Part shown: positions 22,069 through 34,146 of the stretch, piece after piece
Position numbering within the stretch: the first letter of the stretch is position 1
Layout of the letters: each line of letters starts with the position of its first letter
From: Cheiracanthium punctorium
Taxonomy: Eukaryota; Arthropoda; Arachnida; Araneae; Cheiracanthiidae
Assembly: GCA_038373885.1 (NCBI GenBank)
Contig: JAWZYV010001861.1
Coordinates: 738,651-802,650 of the forward strand
Length of the DNA stretch: 64,000 bases
Direction: 5' to 3'
Notes under the pieces: generated by a model
What the model was told of the DNA's origin: nothing
Databases searched by the model: none
Seen by the model: the letters and a program-made list of their open reading frames with translations, nothing else
Translations under genes and position numbers: made by a program

Positions 22069-22680
22069 GGGATCCATAACTTAACGTAACAAAATTGTAA
22101 CGTTATTCGGCCTTGTAACAAAATAATTCGTTATACAATTTTTATATGTACAAATAACTGCTTGATTTTCGTTATGTATTAGTTACGTTACATTTTGTAT
22201 TTTGTTATCGTACCGTAACAAATCTACAGAACGCAAATGAATACGTTATTGCAGTAACGTTATTCAGAATAACGTTATTCAATGGTATACTTATTATAAC
22301 GTTATTCCGTTTTGTGTTATACTCAGAAACTGAACAAAAAGTAACAGAATGCATTCGGTTACTCATGCTAACCCTTAGTTTATAACATTAAACTCATCTA
22401 ACTATATAATAACGATACAGTATCAATTAGTTATAGAATATAGCATTTCGCAGAATAACGTTTTAAATACGATATGAGACCATAACGTCAAAGGAACAGA
22501 ACGATATTTTCATACCGTTATAGCTACATAACTATATGCAATAATATTGGAACATTTCGTTACAAATTATAACATATTGATGTCAATATATTTAAATACG
22601 GTACAAGATCTAACGGTTCAAATAACTTATAAGATTTCTGATCCGAATCAACGGCTTTTCGGACTGAGAGGAGGGTGTAA
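22069..22680 (+). mobile_element. TAACGTTA-rich dispersed element, copy 1
   Basis: The ~610-bp unit starts CCAGGGATCC and ends near GGACTGAGAGGAGGGTG. The same unit lies inverted at 44300-44925. The palindrome TAACGTTA and near-variants are clustered through its first half, for example GTAACGTTATTCAGAATAAC. It is non-coding. A CAGGGATCC start would suit a hAT-type end, but I found no second terminus or target duplication. Confidence 0.8.
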
Positions 22681-22753
22681 GATAAGTGTTGCGTGAGAGC
22701 CACCCGGACTTATATTTTGTATGTAGCACACGCACGGACATAGGGGCTGTCCA

Positions 22754-22778
22754 GGCCTATGCTTCGGAAGCATAGGCC
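22754..22778. repeat. Perfect hairpin
   Basis: Eleven-base arms GGCCTATGCTT and AAGCATAGGCC flank CGG. Confidence 0.7.
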
Positions 22779-23833
22779 AAGGGGATCATTTGCCTCCCCC
22801 CTAGATTATATATGCCGTTTTTTCTCTGCTTTTTAGTTTTTTTCCAATACGATAACCATATGTTGAAACAATCTTTGTCCTCCGCCCACCCCTGCATCGG
22901 AAAATTTTGTGCCGACGCCCATGTCCAGGAGTCGCGAGTCAGACGGTATGATAGGGGTATATTGAATAATATAAGGGTATATAAAGGGGTACATACAAAG
23001 CCATTGCTAAGACTTTAATTAAGGAGGGAATTCAAATATCGGTTTTTACCAACTTATTTATTTTTTTATCAACTATATTACCAACTTTTAATTTTGCCAA
23101 CTGGGTTTGTGTAATTTTGTCAAGCGTATCAGAAATGAATTATGGTTTTCGTTATTTTATTTATTTATTTATTTTTACCAAGTTTGCCAATTAGGAGTCT
23201 AATTTGGCCAAGTTTAACAGAATTTTGCGAGTATTAGAGGGTAGACTCCCCCTACCCCACCTCCCCCTTTAGCAAGGGCCCTGTGTACATGACCTTGAAG
23301 AAAAACCTTTTTTTCTAATAGTGGGTGCATGAGCTAAATTACTCGAACTTCTAAAGCCGAGATTCCAAAAGGAGTCAATTAAGTTTTCAATGGGTCTATA
23401 TTATTCTAGGGACGTACTGGGGATCGAAAATAACTTTTCGCACTTTTAACAGATTTCTTCTTCTATTTCTGCTTACTTTTTAAATAAAAAATTGAAACAT
23501 CTTTGGGGCACAGTCAGCTGGGACATGCCACCTTTTTACGATTGTAAAAACTGTTTTGGATGAAATGGAAAGTCTCAGCGTTTTGGCTTATCCCGCGGTT
23601 GCCAGTTTGACTCTGGAGTTTTGGATATTGAAGAGAAATCGTTTTTTATTATCTGGGTTATTTAATCGCCTAAGCAGAGATTTCAAAGGGTGTCAATGAA
23701 AGTTTTAAATGGGCCGAGGTTTCAGGGACGTTTTGAAGGGTGAAGATTATTTTTTTGTGTTTTAACTGTTTCTTGTTTTCTTTTTCTTTTGTAAAAGAAA
23801 AAATAAATTGGTTGGTCTATTAATAAAATGAAA
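22779..23833. other. No gene seen
   Basis: AT-rich with TTTA microsatellite-like stretches (23035-23185). The frame at 22812-23018 has no recognisable domain. Confidence 0.5.
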
Positions 23834-23837
23834 TTAA

Positions 23838-24113
23838 CCCATTTGTGCCTGGATATTTTTGTGACTTTCTTAGATTTTTACTGATAACAGAAATAATAGA
23901 TAAATTTTTGATGTCAAATTCTTGAACAAGGGATAATTTCTTTTAAAATCTTTATGCATAAAAATCAAAATATCAACATCCTACTTGGTCATGTTAAAAT
24001 ATTTTGTAGAGTTGAGGCCCAATACTCATGAATAAAGGCTAGGAAAAATAAATAACGTTTTCGACTAATAGCGAAAATGCCGTCCGAAAAAAGGGACACT
24101 AGGCATAAATGGG
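23838..24113. mobile_element. TTAA-flanked MITE (piggyBac-like), 276 bp
   Basis: The terminal repeats CCCATTTGTGCCTGG and CCCATTTATGCCTAG (right, minus strand) are bordered on both sides by TTAA (23834-23837, 24114-24117), the target of piggyBac-superfamily transposases. It has no coding capacity. Confidence 0.85.
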
Positions 24114-24117
24114 TTAA

Positions 24118-25104
24118 GGAAGTCGAAATTAGAGGCGTAGCAAGGGATATATATACCCCTCGACGCCGACATTTTTAGATCAGTTACCATGAGCTTTTAG
24201 ATTTGTATGTCTTGCAGAAATTACATTTATTTATTCCCGACACTAATGCATATTTTTACCAAGAATAAATTACCCTCTACATTTCTGGTCAAGGTAGTGA
24301 AAAGGTTGGGAATCTGAAGGGAATTTCGACAACATTAATACATTTTCAGAGACATACTGGTTTACGTGTTTAATACCAAAAGTGATATCGTTCTTTTATA
24401 ATTGCCGACATGAGCCGATCATTCTCGTTACTTTTTTTTTCGGAAAGGGGGGGGGGTTGGTAATATGAAGTGCTCTAAAATGATACAGCTTGTTCATTAG
24501 AAATATGAGTGTCTAACGTTTGAGTACCTCATGCGTGCTTAATCATGTGTACTATGATTCACGTTAACTACAACAGGGCAATAATTTGCTAGTGACAGTT
24601 CTGGATCCGCGAGTAAAGCTTCAATGAACAAAAGTGAGAAAATTGAGAGTCAAAATAATTTTATTTATGCTCATTCAGTACATATAAGTATTACACGACG
24701 CTATTTTCCATTTAAATGTTAACAGTAATGTGTAAGGTATGTAAGACAGACATTCACTGTTTAGTACAAGGACTAGTTTCTTCATGCTACGAATCCTCAC
24801 ACTCACACGTTGTTAGAACTACAGTACTATTAAAATCAAGCATGTTTTTCAGCGTCTACATAATTTGTCTTTGTCTACATGCCTTGTCACGGCGAGGCAC
24901 TTTTCAGATGTGATTGCCAGATAAAGTGAAGGGGAAGAGGAGAATAAAATTGTTGAAAGTCGCACTAGATTTGCAAATTTTGATAATTGATCGCCAAGTT
25001 TGGTGTCAAAAATACGTCTTCAAAACCAAACCAAGCTCTGTGATATCTTCCAAATTTAGCTAGAAACTGGCAAACGCGACAGATGTTAAAGTTCTTAAGA
25101 GCTG
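24118..25104. other. No gene seen
   Basis: The stretch holds a G10 run at 24447 and A/T-rich sequence. The frame at 24716-24913 has no domain that I recognise. Confidence 0.5.
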
Positions 25105-25545
25105 TAAAAAAGAATTCGTTTACATTATGGTCTATGGATAGAAATTTTTGAAAGTGCGCTATTGCATCTGCAGAAAACTGTCCGAAACTGTAGACCGTTA
25201 GATCGACAGCCGCGCAGTATGTCCGAACGCGGTTTCTTCACACTTTGGCTATCGACCATACTCATTGTCTTAACACTAGTGTCTAAACGGCGCAGTCGAT
25301 TGAGCTCAAACTGAGCTTGTATGTCATAGATCACGGTCGCATGACCTGCGTAGATTTTCGTGTGTGTAGTGCTAATAATTTGTTCACAGGATTGCAAAAG
25401 TAATTCTTATGCATTTCGGTCTACGAATGCAAATCAATTAAAACGTACTAGTGTTTAAATGGTACATTCGAATAAGTTTAAAAAGGATATGTATATTATA
25501 GATCGCCGTCACACAACCTGTATATCCGCCACTGGGTGTAATAAG
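25105..25545 (+). repeat. Repeat R2 units interrupted by a SINE-A fragment
   Basis: R2 sequence at 25105-25180 and 25265-25545 (TATGTATATTATAGATCGCC, CACACAACCTGTAT) surrounds a minus-strand SINE-A piece at about 25185-25262 (GTAGACCGTTAGATCGACAG). The junction is the same kind as at 41825 and suggests a compound unit or a preferred insertion site. Confidence 0.65.
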
Positions 25546-26134
25546 CATCTTTATAACATAGTGAACTTTCTTGTACTACTTCAGTTTTAAAGTATTTCAA
25601 AGACTGAGATAACCATTCCCTTCTTCTTTGAAATGCAAGAAAATCCCTTAAAAGTGCTCCTATGAGAACCCATGAATGACGACACGATCCATAGATTGAA
25701 TACTATTGATTTATACGAAAGTTAATGCGAGTCATGGAACTGACTTCACGCTAGATATACACTTACAGAATTTAGAGTTATTTTTAGGTTAAAAATGCAA
25801 AATAAAATACTAGGGACCAAATAGCTGCCTGGTTTGTCGTTGCATTAGTGAGGTTCTTCGTATATGTATTATATTTCTAAAGATAGGTTTATATTTTTTA
25901 ATGCTGACAAAAAGATTGTACGGAAATCTATTTGGGCGGTCTATAAAAAGTCCTTTTCGTTTGCACATCACACCGTTGTAAAATCACAAAATAAAAATAT
26001 CATTATGTTCAAAATAATTATACAAAATAAACGTCTCCTTTTAAAATAAAAAATACGGTGAAGGGGATACCGCCCTTCATACCGCCTCAAATGCAGCACT
26101 TTAATTCTGATTGAAAAGCAATTCGTATCGTAAA
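25546..26134. other. No gene seen
   Basis: A/T-rich. The frame at 25864-26049 is low-complexity and has no domain. Confidence 0.5.
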
Positions 26135-26325
26135 TTTATGGACGAGAAATTTTCGAGAGAAATATCGTGTGAGACAATTCTCTGTCTCGTCTAGCGTCTC
26201 GCCTTGCTAAATATTTCCTTTCTCGTCTCGCGTCTTGCCTCGAAAAATTTTCTGTTTCGTCTCGCGTTCTAGTCTCGCATGCTAAACAGGAACGCGAGAC
26301 GATGCGATATATCTCGTGTCCATCC
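26135..26325. mobile_element. GAGACG-rich hAT-like MITE, diverged copy
   Basis: The interior repeats CTCGTCTCGCGTCT-type motifs. The right end TCGTGTCCATCCCTA is the complement of the TAGGGATGGAC start of the copy at 41343. The left end is degraded, so the boundary is approximate. Confidence 0.65.
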
Positions 26326-27299
26326 CTAGTTGCAACTCTGTCGGATTAAAAGTGGCTAGAATCGCAGCGAAAAATGGATAGAAATGGCTAAAAATTATTT
26401 CGAGCCGAGAGAAAAATAAATTACTAATAAACTAATTGCAATAACAAAACAAAATTTTGATTTTGCCTCGTTTTGAACGTGTCCTTAAAGGAATAAATTG
26501 TAACATCAAGTCAAGGTGCCCTATTGTGTTGTCGACATCCAGAGAGTCGTCTGCGAAGCTTTGTTTCGCTGTCGCTGAATGTCTACGCTTTTAAAAAGAC
26601 GTAGACCATCGTTTATACCATCATGTTTGCGCATGCGCATTATAAAATAAATTTAAATAACATTTAATAATACAAATGGAGAGTTACAGACACAAACAAG
26701 CGGAATGAACCTATGACTAACGACGTTTAAAATGGCTAGAAATGGCAGAAATAGCTTCAAACAGGAAGAATACGGCTTAATTCCTTAAGTTGTGATATTC
26801 TGATTGTCTGAGGTGGGTGATTGGATGGGATATTTCGGTGAAAGGTCTCGCCATACAAAGTCAAATGTAAGTCATGAAATCGAAGAACCTTTCTGCGCTG
26901 TTATCTTTTGTCGCAAACATAGCCAGAAGTTTATTTGGAGAAGTTGTGAAAGGCAGCGGTGCACTCTGGCGCCGAATTGTAAAAAATTTTGAGGGAGCTC
27001 GAATTATTCGTTGGGAAATGGGGGGGGGGGCGTTAAAAAATACTACTCAATAGTTTAATAGTTTCCATAGAATCAGGAATCTTGTAAATACGTTCCAAAA
27101 TGTGCATTTTTCATTATATTAAAAAATTCTTTTTACATTTCAGAAAATCTGCATAATTGTTTCAAGTATCCTATCTTAATTTCAAATTAAATAAGTTTAA
27201 ATGGAGCTCATTAAGATGTACATAATTTAATAGACATGAAAGAAATAATGTGTTTTTCGCTTTTTTTAGATTACGTTGATTATCAACTCGGGGGATCTA
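26326..27299. other. No gene seen
   Basis: Unassigned. GCGCATGCGCATTATAAA (26628) combines an NRF1-type palindrome with a TATA-like string, but no transcript-like frame follows. Confidence 0.4.
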
Positions 27300-27485
27300 G
27301 TCCGAGGGGAGTGCTCTCCGTGGGTGTTTTTCTAAGGGTCCTAAACTGTATTTACTCGAAGTTTCGGAGAAAATCCGGGAATCTCCGGAAGGCTAGGTAG
27401 GCGGATGCGACCTGAATTTAAACCAGGCACCTTCCGTTTACTAGTTGAGAGCGCTATGTGCTCGGCCACTGGTAGGGGCACATCA
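27300..27485 (-). mobile_element. SINE-B, tRNA-derived, distinct from SINE-A
   Basis: The minus strand reads CAGTGGCCGAGCACATAG (A box) and CCTGGTTTAAATTCAGG (B box), then a body with CCGGAGATTCCCGGATTTTC and AAACACCCACGG. The overall plan parallels SINE-A (head plus a short body with GGAGATTTTC-type and CCTTAGAAA blocks), but the sequence is too different for the same family, or it is a very old copy. Confidence 0.6.
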
Positions 27486-28134
27486 ATTTTTTTAACTTTA
27501 TTTCAAAAAAAGGAAGAGGTTCTATGTTAAATGCGTATGATTTTTTAAAATAACTTTCACTTTCTTTGGTATAGTTTTGGATCAATATATTTTTAAAAAA
27601 GGGTCAATTATCTTTTATTTCGCATTAGAAAATTTCACGATTGCAAAACTATAAAGTAACGAATCCGAGTATCCGCAGATAATCTTCAAGATGTTTCTTT
27701 ATCCACTCATCTTGCTTAGCCCTAAAAACTAATAAAATTTTCTAACGGTCCCGCCACATTTCTGTCAATTCAACTCTGTTTAGACAGAAAGATTCGAAAA
27801 TCGAGATTCGAAATAAACTCTAAATTTGCGCTTTCAGCTTAGATTTATCAAAAATTTATTATCGTTAATTTTTTTAAGTTTAAAAAGAGTCTTTTTTATA
27901 CAAGCCCAGTATTTGGTTAATTGTTGAAAATTTTTACTATGGATAATAATACTTTCATCACGGAAAAGTGTTCGCTTAAATATTACGAATGATTTATCGA
28001 AGAATTGGTTATTACAAGTGTTTCAGGCTAAGGAAGTTGTGTGAGAAAAAGGGAGAAAACGTAAGGAAAATACAACCCTTACACATTTTTAGTTGCTTTT
28101 TCCAACGATGTATCTAATCAGGGATTTATAAATA
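27486..28134. other. No gene seen
   Basis: A/T-rich, unassigned. Confidence 0.5.
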
Positions 28135-28851
28135 CAGGGTGTGTCACAATTCTCTCCCGGGTTTGGAAGGCTTATAAAAAATAATGTATTACCGATACGG
28201 CAAGTTATCTTTACTGAAGAAAAGAACACTTCAAGTTTTGTTTCACAAATCACGAGCTTCCTGTATCCCTAAATATATACATATAGAGTGTGTCACAATC
28301 CCCCCCCCCCTCCGGGATTGGAAGGCTTTTAAAATATATTACCAATACAGCATCAAAGTTCAAAGTTGACTTTACGGGGAAAAGAAACATTACAAGTTTT
28401 GTTGTTCACAAATAACCAGCTTCCTCGTCGTTGAATTGGTCGAGGCTCTGTCGACGACAATCGCCTTCATCCGTGGCCACCACGCTCTCCAGACCATAAG
28501 TATGGGATTTTTTTTATGGAGTTATATAAAATATCATGTGTTGGTGCCCCCTGTGCCTCATTTACGCCAAAGGATCACAACCGCATTCGCTACCATTGGT
28601 CGCGACAAGTTAAAGCGAGTATGGGAGGGAAGAATTTGACTTTAGACTTGCTGCCACATCACGATAGGCGCTGCCACATCATTAGATAGCTGCCACATCA
28701 CGAAAGGTTCACATATTGAACATTTATGAAAAAAAAAGCTTGTAACATTCTTTATCAATAAAGTCAACTTTGTTGCTGTATTGGTAATATAGCAACAATA
28801 ATAAATTTTAATAAGCTTTACAAACTCGGGATGGAATTGTGACACACTCTG
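28135..28851 (+). mobile_element. Tc1/mariner-superfamily element with duplicated left end
   Basis: The termini CAGGGTGTGTCACAATTC and, at the right, GAATTGT-type sequence ending GTGACACACTCTG form an inverted repeat. A TA precedes the left end. The left ~130 bp (28135-28262) is repeated in direct orientation at 28285-28425, so the terminus is present twice. Three CTGCCACATCA units lie at 28650-28700. A transposase tail is retained (next entry). At 717 bp it is defective. Confidence 0.75.
28436..28640 (+). pseudogene. Transposase C-terminal remnant (Tc1/mariner superfamily)
   Basis: The reading WPPRSPD (about 28470) shifts frame into FFLWSYIKYHVLVPPVP and LRQRITTAFATI, then RVWEG. This is the familiar end of the catalytic core plus the C-terminal block of a family common in arthropods, in which RSPDLTPxDFFLWG holds the last catalytic acid. 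The acid position itself is disrupted by the frameshift. Everything upstream of the core end is missing. Confidence 0.8.
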
Positions 28852-31269
28852 AATATATGCCTGTTCTTCTGTCTATCCTCTGTAAAGTATTAAGATAAAT
28901 TCTAATATTCTGCGGTTTCTTTAATAAAACGAAAGTAAAATTAAAATTACAAAATATTTAATTTCATTTAAAAAATAATTCCTTGTGTGGGGGTCTCTTC
29001 GCCCTCCTGCCCCCGCAGTACGGGGTAACTTTCAAGTGTGTGTTCGGGGATTTTGGAGGCTTACTGTATACCACAGCTAGGGGCGTAACCTTTGTGAGGA
29101 GCACTTTCCAAACATTGTGTTGAGGGGGCGCAAAATTCAAACCCTTCCAGAAGCAATCATGACACCTCAGCTACAATGCTGTTGCTCTTTCTTCTCAACC
29201 GAAAGCTGTCGACCACCTCAAGTTTGCGTTTTTCTTGACCCTTCCAGGAACAAAACAACCCCCTGCAAGAAAGTCGCCCCCTCAATCTCAAGGTCATCCT
29301 TTTATGGCTATTTTATCTGCTAATCATCTGCAAAGTCAAGAAATATTTCTTGCTACTTCTGACTAATTCATTTGAGACGATTACTTCTCACAAAAGCCTT
29401 TGAGTTGAGTTCTTTGTGAAAAAGCTCCGTATCCACAGGCTTTTGTATTATCGAAAAATAGTAGCACCACACTCTTTGAGTTTCAACCAATATAGAAAAA
29501 AAAAATATTTGACAGTAGAAAGATTGGAACGAAATTTTTGAGGGGGCGGAAGACCCCGCAAGCCCCATGGAGTCGACGACTATGGCCGTACATATATAAA
29601 CTTAAATTCGGCTTGATGGAAAAATATTAAAACTCATGCTAAAATTACCCGGGGAATGATTTATCCCGATATCCTCAACCCCGGCTTCATGTGTTCTTGC
29701 ATCGTCGGTCTTCTGTCAAATGAATTTATATATTTAAAAGGGGACAATGTGATCATGTTTTCCTCATGCTCATGACTAAAAACTCATCGTGGTCATGATG
29801 CACGAACTGCTTTTTGTACAAAATTTCTTCGGAAGACAATAAATCAAATAGTACAAATTGACATAGTTTCTATAAAACTAGGCGCAGAATTTGAATACGG
29901 CAGCTTCACGATTTCACATTAGTTCTGTCTCGGTATGTTGGAACATTCAATAATTAAGAAGAGGAGGAGTGGAGATTACAGTACTTACATTTTTTGTACT
30001 GATATTTTTTTAAACATTACTTACGTTTTTCCTCTATTACGTACCATCATAAAAGTACGCTTATTCACTATCTCAGAAACCTCTTATACCTCATTAACGG
30101 TAAATAGAACTGACCATGGTCTCTTTATGATTTTGTGATTTCTGATTAGTTCAACCATGAGGGCCGGGAGGGGGGTGAAAGGGGGCGCACTTGCACCACC
30201 CTGGGGTTTGAAAAAAGTATAATTAACCTGAAAATATAAGTAATTTGTTTTACAATTAAGACAGATAAAAAAAATAGCCTGAATGTGTGTGTGATATTTT
30301 GAATTCTACGTATAACTGTCGCATTAAATTAGATGTTTAGACCTGTGTTTAGGGCTTAATATTTTCTACCATTGTACATGAATTTGAAACTTTTGAGAAG
30401 TCATCCACATTTTTATTTTGGATAATTTTGGCGCACGCACATGAACCCTCATAATGTATTGACCAACGCTTACGGTCGTAGTAGTGTTGAATGCGTCACG
30501 GCATGTGCCCGCAATTAGGAAAAACTATTTTGAAATAGTCTCGATAATATTCGAGGTAAACGGGACTGGGCTTGTCTCGAATTATCGAAATCATCAAATT
30601 AATAAACAGATAAATGGAAATAAATCAATTTTTGTGATTTGAGTACATATTTAAATGAAAAATATAGTTACATATAATCATATTACTAATTAGATCAGGT
30701 TAATTATATCAGAATACAATAATCAACTGTTTTGTACTGGCACGTTGACTCGTTTCCGAACAGCAGTATCGCACCATTGCCAAAGCAGCGTGTCAATACT
30801 GCACAGAAATGTCTATGAGAACATCTACAGAAAAAATACACCCACTTTCTTTGGGAGAGGGATTTCTGACAGGGCTTCCGGGTGCACCAAGTATTTGAAT
30901 TTTCGTCCTGCAATTAAAAAAATTGCCTGTTTCATATGTGTTGGTCATTATTTGGGAGCTAAACTGATTTTTTCACTAACTGAGATGTAGGGAAAACTAG
31001 AACAGTCGAGACTCGAACTAGCCAGACTCTATTGTGAATATGATTAAATACCATTATTTTAGGACTTAACGCTTAACGTTTAACATTTCTTTTTAACATT
31101 ATAGAGTTAATTTTTCAGAGATTTAAACTCAAAAACTGTTAGATGAAAATTTGTATTTTGAGTTTTTTTGACATGGTGGTTTTTCAAATATTAAGTGAAG
31201 GCATCACTGCGTCATTTTCGAAACTTGGGCTCAGTTTTAATACGTGGATGTCCTTGCCAACTGCACTTA
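28852..31269. other. 2.4 kb without a defended gene
   Basis: The frames at 29117-29323, 29935-30138 and 30745-30990 show no domain. TAGGGGCGTAACC (29080) and a G-rich end near 29535-29585 look like eroded hAT-type ends but do not pair cleanly. Confidence 0.45.
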
Positions 31270-31490
31270 AGGAAAACGTGCACATGGACTATCTGTCATG
31301 GAAGGAGCAGGTTACCTTGGGTAGAGGACTTTTTAAAGGGTTCTAACGCGTTTTCACGTAACATGTAGAGAAAACTGGCCAAGACTCAAACCCGTTAGAT
31401 TGACACCCGCGCGGCAGATCAGAACTATTGACCTTCAGATTTCAGCCATCTACCATTTTCAGTACTGGACATGGCGGGGACCCACCCCTA
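31270..31490 (-). mobile_element. SINE-A, diverged copy
   Basis: Body blocks are conserved (plus-strand GGTTCTAACGCGTTTTCACG and CCGTTAGATTGACA). The A- and B-box regions near 31430-31485 are degenerate, so transcription competence is unlikely. Confidence 0.75.
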
Positions 31491-31799
31491 AGCCAAAAAT
31501 TGCTATATACATCAATGATTGAGAAAAAAACATTTCGCTTCAGTTTTTCTGGGGAAATTCGTCTGTTTAAATATGAAACAATGTTATCAAAATTGCATAT
31601 AATTTAAATAATTAATTATTAGTATATTTAAATTGAGGTATTACTAATTAGGCCAAATTAATAGTACAAGATTTTGTGCTTTTCAGCTGCGACAAAATAA
31701 CTTTGACGATGTGTATTTCACATATTGATGCTACATTTTCCAGTCAAGATTCTTCTTCCTTCAAACGCCAAATAGTCTAATTTGTTATAGCTATGCATA

Positions 31800-32345
31800 C
31801 AGGGTGTCCCTGAAGGTAGTTAAATACATACAAAGAAGCATTTTTCTGCATTGCAACGTTTGGTCGGAAATGAAAAATGTAGATAGATTCAGCACGATAG
31901 GGCTTCAGCCTATTTCGAAAATAATGTGCGTAATGACCCCATTGTCATCTTTACCCCGTCTTTGATTGAACAAGTTGAACTAGTCGCTTGGCCAGGACGT
32001 TCATTAGATTAATCAAGTATCCAATTTTGCTTTTGGGGACACCTCAAGGCACTCGTTTACGAGACTCCAGTTGACACAGATGAGGGCCTCATTGCAAAAT
32101 TTTAGTAACCACTGCAACCGTTCGTGGAGCACCTGGCATCTTCGAAAGGGTACGCCAATCACTTGCTAGACACTACCAGCACATATGAGCATTTACAGTA
32201 GAGCTTTTTCATTTCTTTTGCATTTGCTATATTTCCATGTACACTTTTTATTTCTAACCCCTCACTGCTAATCTGCTACACAAAAAATGTTTTTTTATAT
32301 GCATTTTATTCTTTTAGTTTGACCTATGAATTCAGGAACACCCTG
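31800..32345 (+). mobile_element. Tc1/mariner-superfamily element, 546 bp, TA duplication
   Basis: The inverted termini CAGGGTGTCCCTGAA and CAGGGTGTTCCTGAA (right, minus strand) are flanked on both sides by TA (31798-31799, 32346-32347). It carries a transposase tail only. Confidence 0.88.
31985..32190 (+). pseudogene. Transposase C-terminal remnant
   Basis: The frame shows WPGRSLD, a stop, then WGHLKALVYETPVDTDEGL. A frameshift follows and then APGIFERVRQSLARHYQ. This order (catalytic-core end, WGxLK block, FERVR tail) is typical of a Tc1/mariner-superfamily transposase of arthropods. The last catalytic acid position falls at the in-frame stop. Confidence 0.8.
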
Positions 32346-32732
32346 TATATGAATTTTATATATCTCAGGTGCATCATTGGGAGATCTGGAAATGATCCTG
32401 CCGCCGCCCTTGAGTTCAATCGTGTTTCAGTGAGTATGGACGAACTCCAAAACCTGTAGGGGAAGGGGAGCAAGACGGGTTCCTTAATGTTTGGAGCGTA
32501 ATAAAACCCACATCTTTAAGTAGTTTGAATATTTATTTATTTATAATTACTCTTACGTAATCAATCTTTAGGAATAAGGAACTTAAGGAATTTTACTCTA
32601 ATAGAAAATGGAAAAAAAATGGTCAATTTTGTCAAAAATATCCAAGACCCCATCTTGCCCACCTAGGTAGGGTAAGACGGGATACTCTATTGGGAAAGAT
32701 GGGGTATGGGAGACATATTCTATTTTTGGTTG

Positions 32733-33419
32733 CAAAACTCACAAACAAATACTGCATGGTCGTCCTCATCATCTATCCCAGCACAGTTACAGCATGCCCA
32801 ATTCCTACAGAGAGAGCATTGTTGCCCATCCCTCATTTGAATCCAAGTATTTTCCATAGCATGAAAAGCAAGGGATATTATCTTCTTCGTTGTCACATTC
32901 TGGTGAGGAATTAGGATTATTGTTGGTTTTCTTCTTATTCTTAGAAAAATCGGTTTTCTTATTCTTTATTTTCATTCTTTCTTCTAACTCATTTTTATAC
33001 GGGGAAGAAGTTATGATAGACATTTTTCCTCGTTACCTTGTCACGCGTGAAATTTTGCGAGTTGCAGGATAAGGGATCACTTGCTAAGGACTAACTACAG
33101 AGAATACTGATGGTGGAGTAGTTGCTTTGATCTTTAGATATTGGACATCCAAGTGCAGAATCCTGGCTTAGGCTCTGCTTCAATCTCGGATGGTGTCATG
33201 ACAACAGGCATGTGGCATATCAGCGGTTCGTCAATAGTTACTTTATCAGAATCTTCAACTGTCGAAACTGAAGTTATCTTTGCAGGTATTGTCTCAGCCG
33301 TTATCGTCTCAGGGTCAACTAAAGCTTCAGCGAAATGGCGAAATGGTCATGCGAATGGTCTATTTGGAGCTGTTGCTCCGTTGTCCGACGTAGTGGTTTG
33401 TGGCAATGCTTCAGTAATG
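32733..33419 (-). pseudogene. pogo/Tigger-like transposase, C-terminal part
   Basis: Downstream of the nested LTR element the minus strand continues with a variable acidic and lysine-rich linker (around 33023-32860). It ends in a cysteine-rich finger: CFSCYGKY, then after a frameshift WACCNCAGIDDEDDHAVFVC and EFC. This finger is found at the C-terminus of many invertebrate pogo/Tigger/jerky-type transposases, where it follows the DDE core. The segment MTPSEIEAEPKPG (~33190) corresponds to the linker after the core. Frames change several times. Confidence 0.75.
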
Positions 33420-33424
33420 GATAA

Positions 33425-33871
33425 TGTAGGGAACCCACTGAGTTTTCACCCCCTCTTTTAGGATGACCCAAAGATATGATGACCCACGGTGATGCTCTCC
33501 GAACGGAGAGAAGAGAGAACGCGGGGGGGACGAAGCAAGGGGCTTGTGTCCTGGGGGTCATCTAAGGAGGCGAGGGAAAGAGAAAACAGATCACTTGACT
33601 TGGAGCGGAGAGATGCACCGATGCGGACGCAAATTAGGGCAGTTCCCGTGACTCTCCGATGTAATAGCATCAGAAGGATGTTGTATGTCAAATATATATA
33701 TTTAAAGTCCAACCTGTAAATATGATGATATCTATATATATATAATAAATGATTAGTCTCGACATCAGGCTCGATTAATTGCATCCCCAACATGTATTAA
33801 AACCGTGGAATGGTCAGCAGTTCCCGCTACCAAACTGCTCATTAACGACAATTCGACGGGCGGACACTACA
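33425..33871 (+). repeat. 5' LTR of element 2
   Basis: The LTR starts TGTAGGG and ends CACTACA. It contains a TATATATA-rich stretch at 33690-33745 and an AATAAA at 33743. It is nearly identical to 37951-38403. Confidence 0.95.
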
Positions 33872-33890
33872 CTGGAGGCAGCGGAGGTAT
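33872..33890 (+). other. Putative primer binding site of element 2
   Basis: CTGGAGGCAGCGGAGG follows the 5' LTR directly. The position fits a primer binding site. The tRNA is unassigned. Confidence 0.4.
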
Positions 33891-33897
33891 GAGATGC

Positions 33898-34121
33898 AGA
33901 GCCGGATCTACGGTGTCGAGTTGGCTGGATGTTTCCAGAAGAAAAGCATCGGCATCTACGTTGAGGAAACATGGCCTGATTACCGGACGGTTTACAGATG
34001 AGATGCATAGAAGCCGGATCAGCTGTTTTGAATGGTCGATTTGATCCAGGAGAAACTCATCGGCATCTACGTTGAGAAGACACTGGTGGATTACCGGATG
34101 TAATACACAGGAGCGAGGAAG
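33898..34121 (+). repeat. Two ~112-bp tandem units in the leader of element 2
   Basis: The units start at 33898 and 34010 and share GCCGGATC, CATCGGCATCTACGTTGAG and GATTACCGGA. They are non-coding. Confidence 0.75.
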
Positions 34122-34146
34122 CTACGACGTCGAACGACACAGCGCT

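Noticed and set aside
32690..32914. Plus-strand frame as a gene
   Set aside because: It is the antisense of the transposase C-terminal finger.
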